This document shows, in pieces, positions 63,272-64,000 of a stretch of DNA of 64,000 nt. The stretch is from CBDDHT01 sp965227905 (GTDB taxonomy: Bacteria; Pseudomonadota; Alphaproteobacteria; Rhizobiales; Methyloligellaceae), in contig OZ245780.1 in assembly GCA_965227905.1 (NCBI GenBank), positions 5,580,001-5,644,000 on the forward strand, in the 5' to 3' direction. Within the stretch, counting starts at the first letter, position 1. Each line of letters begins with the position of its first letter. A program made the position numbers and the translations under genes. The notes beneath the pieces are model-generated. The model ran no database searches. It worked only from the letters and a program-made list of their open reading frames with translations, and was not told the DNA's origin.

Positions 63272-64000
63272 CACTGGTGGCCGCTCTGACTGGCAAACCG
63301 ACATCACCTCCTTCCGAAGCAGCCCGCAAAGGCGCGGCGGATATCTCATATTTTCTTGAAATGCTGAGTGTTGAGCGGGGTGCGGCCCGCAACACATTGG
63401 ATGCTTATCGTCGCGACCTGGACGATCTGGATGCCAGCCTGACTGCAGGAGGCGTCTCCCCTCGAACATCAAGCCAGTCGGATCTCACCGACTTTCTGGA
63501 AGAGCTGCAAAGCCGAGGGCTGTCTCCCGCAACCCGTGCCCGGAAACTCTCTGCGATCCGGCAGTTTTTCCGGTTTCTGTTCACCGAAGGCCTGCGCACC
63601 GACGACCCGGCTTCAACACTTGAGAGCCCCAAGCGTGCGCGCCCTTTGCCGAAAGTTCTCTCGGTCAACGACGTCGACGCACTTCTGGAAAGAGCGAAAT
63701 CCGATGCAGCCGACAGCAAAGGCCCCGGTGGTTTCAAAAAACGTCGGCTCTACTGTTTGCTGGAGCTCCTCTATGCCACCGGAATGCGCGTTACCGAGCT
63801 CGTATCACTGCCGCGCCGCACGGTTTCGAACGGTGATCGCGCTCTCATCGTCAAGGGAAAAGGGGGCCGCGAGCGGCTTGTCCCGCTGACTGACGCGGCG
63901 ATTACCGCCATCGGCGGCTATCTGGATGCGGAAAGCGAACGATTTCCGGGACTGGCCTCGTCCAAATGGCTCTTTCCGTCACGCGGCAAACAGGGGCATC
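63268..64000 (+). CDS. xerD: Tyrosine recombinase XerD, 3' end beyond the window
   Basis: Partial gene with about 244 residues visible. The N-terminal core-binding domain (ISYFLEMLSVERGAARNTLDAYRRD, about 28-52) is followed by the catalytic domain with Arg in ATGMRVTELVSL and Lys in IVKGKGGRERLVPL. The later His-x-x-Arg and Tyr lie beyond the edge. XerC/XerD resolve chromosome dimers at dif. The start may be TTG 63268, overlapping the upstream stop as TTGA, or GTG 63277. The location next to aroK fits chromosomal xerD. Confidence 0.9.
   Translation, partial: MTLVAALTGKPTSPPSEAARKGAADISYFLEMLSVERGAARNTLDAYRRDLDDLDASLTAGGVSPRTSSQSDLTDFLEELQSRGLSPATRARKLSAIRQFFRFLFTEGLRTDDPASTLESPKRARPLPKVLSVNDVDALLERAKSDAADSKGPGGFKKRRLYCLLELLYATGMRVTELVSLPRRTVSNGDRALIVKGKGGRERLVPLTDAAITAIGGYLDAESERFPGLASSKWLFPSRGKQGH

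Noticed and set aside
1..64000. CRISPR arrays, insertion sequences, prophage genes or integration sites
   Set aside because: No regularly spaced repeats, transposase or phage genes were seen; the one recombinase is the chromosomal XerD.

Overview
The window looks like chromosomal DNA of a moderately GC-rich alphaproteobacterium, most likely of the order Hyphomicrobiales (Rhizobiales). This rests on gene content and order: gpsA, a YciI protein and an EVE protein after tsaD; hemC-hemD followed by a mitofilin-like and a HemY-like gene; aroK-aroB-corC divergent from a small membrane protein and xerD. I cannot name a genus. No transposase, integrase of a mobile element, CRISPR array or rRNA was seen. 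One tRNA (Thr, anticodon CGT) is present.

Layout. 1-2048 (minus): a secreted multihaem cytochrome c, running off the left edge. 2532-5502 (minus): a three-gene operon with overlapping genes (SAM methyltransferase, FAD oxidoreductase, type III polyketide synthase), probably making a methylated phenolic lipid or quinone. 5915-9101 (minus): a MarR regulator with a HlyD/EmrB drug efflux pair and a clear palindromic operator. 9219-14769: aldehyde dehydrogenase, polyphosphate kinase 2, a MscS channel and a VWA-domain protein. 15058-23917 (plus): a complete nosRZDFYLX operon for nitrous oxide respiration, preceded by an FNR/NNR-type box. 24684-27538 (plus): a membrane cytochrome b fused to an ethylbenzene-dehydrogenase-type haem domain, followed by a 2Fe-2S/FAD/NAD reductase. 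I regard this pair as the least explained redox module here. 27657-34736 (minus): signalling genes, namely a periplasmic binding protein with a GGDEF-EAL protein, and a large hybrid histidine kinase. An HPt-like protein lies tail to tail with nosX.

34899-39252 (minus): an RND efflux pump and its adaptor. 39634-43335: a secreted HExxH protein, gamma-glutamyltransferase and a class C beta-lactamase-type hydrolase. 43438-46221 (minus): ECF sigma factor, anti-sigma factor and a secreted subtilase. 46547-50442: small conserved proteins, including an unusual acidic protein with two DPGPP repeats, DUF3429, DUF427 and DCC proteins, a SOUL protein and an LprI-like protein. 50530-64000: tRNA-Thr, the haem-synthesis block, tsaD, gpsA, a CorC-type protein, aroB, aroK and the start of xerD.

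How the parts work together: NosZ reduces N2O in the periplasm. NosR is its membrane flavo-iron-sulfur partner, NosDFYL supply copper and sulfur for the CuZ centre, and NosX flavinylates NosR. The neighbouring haem/2Fe-2S module and multihaem cytochrome suggest further electron-transfer capacity, but their link to nos is inferred from position only.
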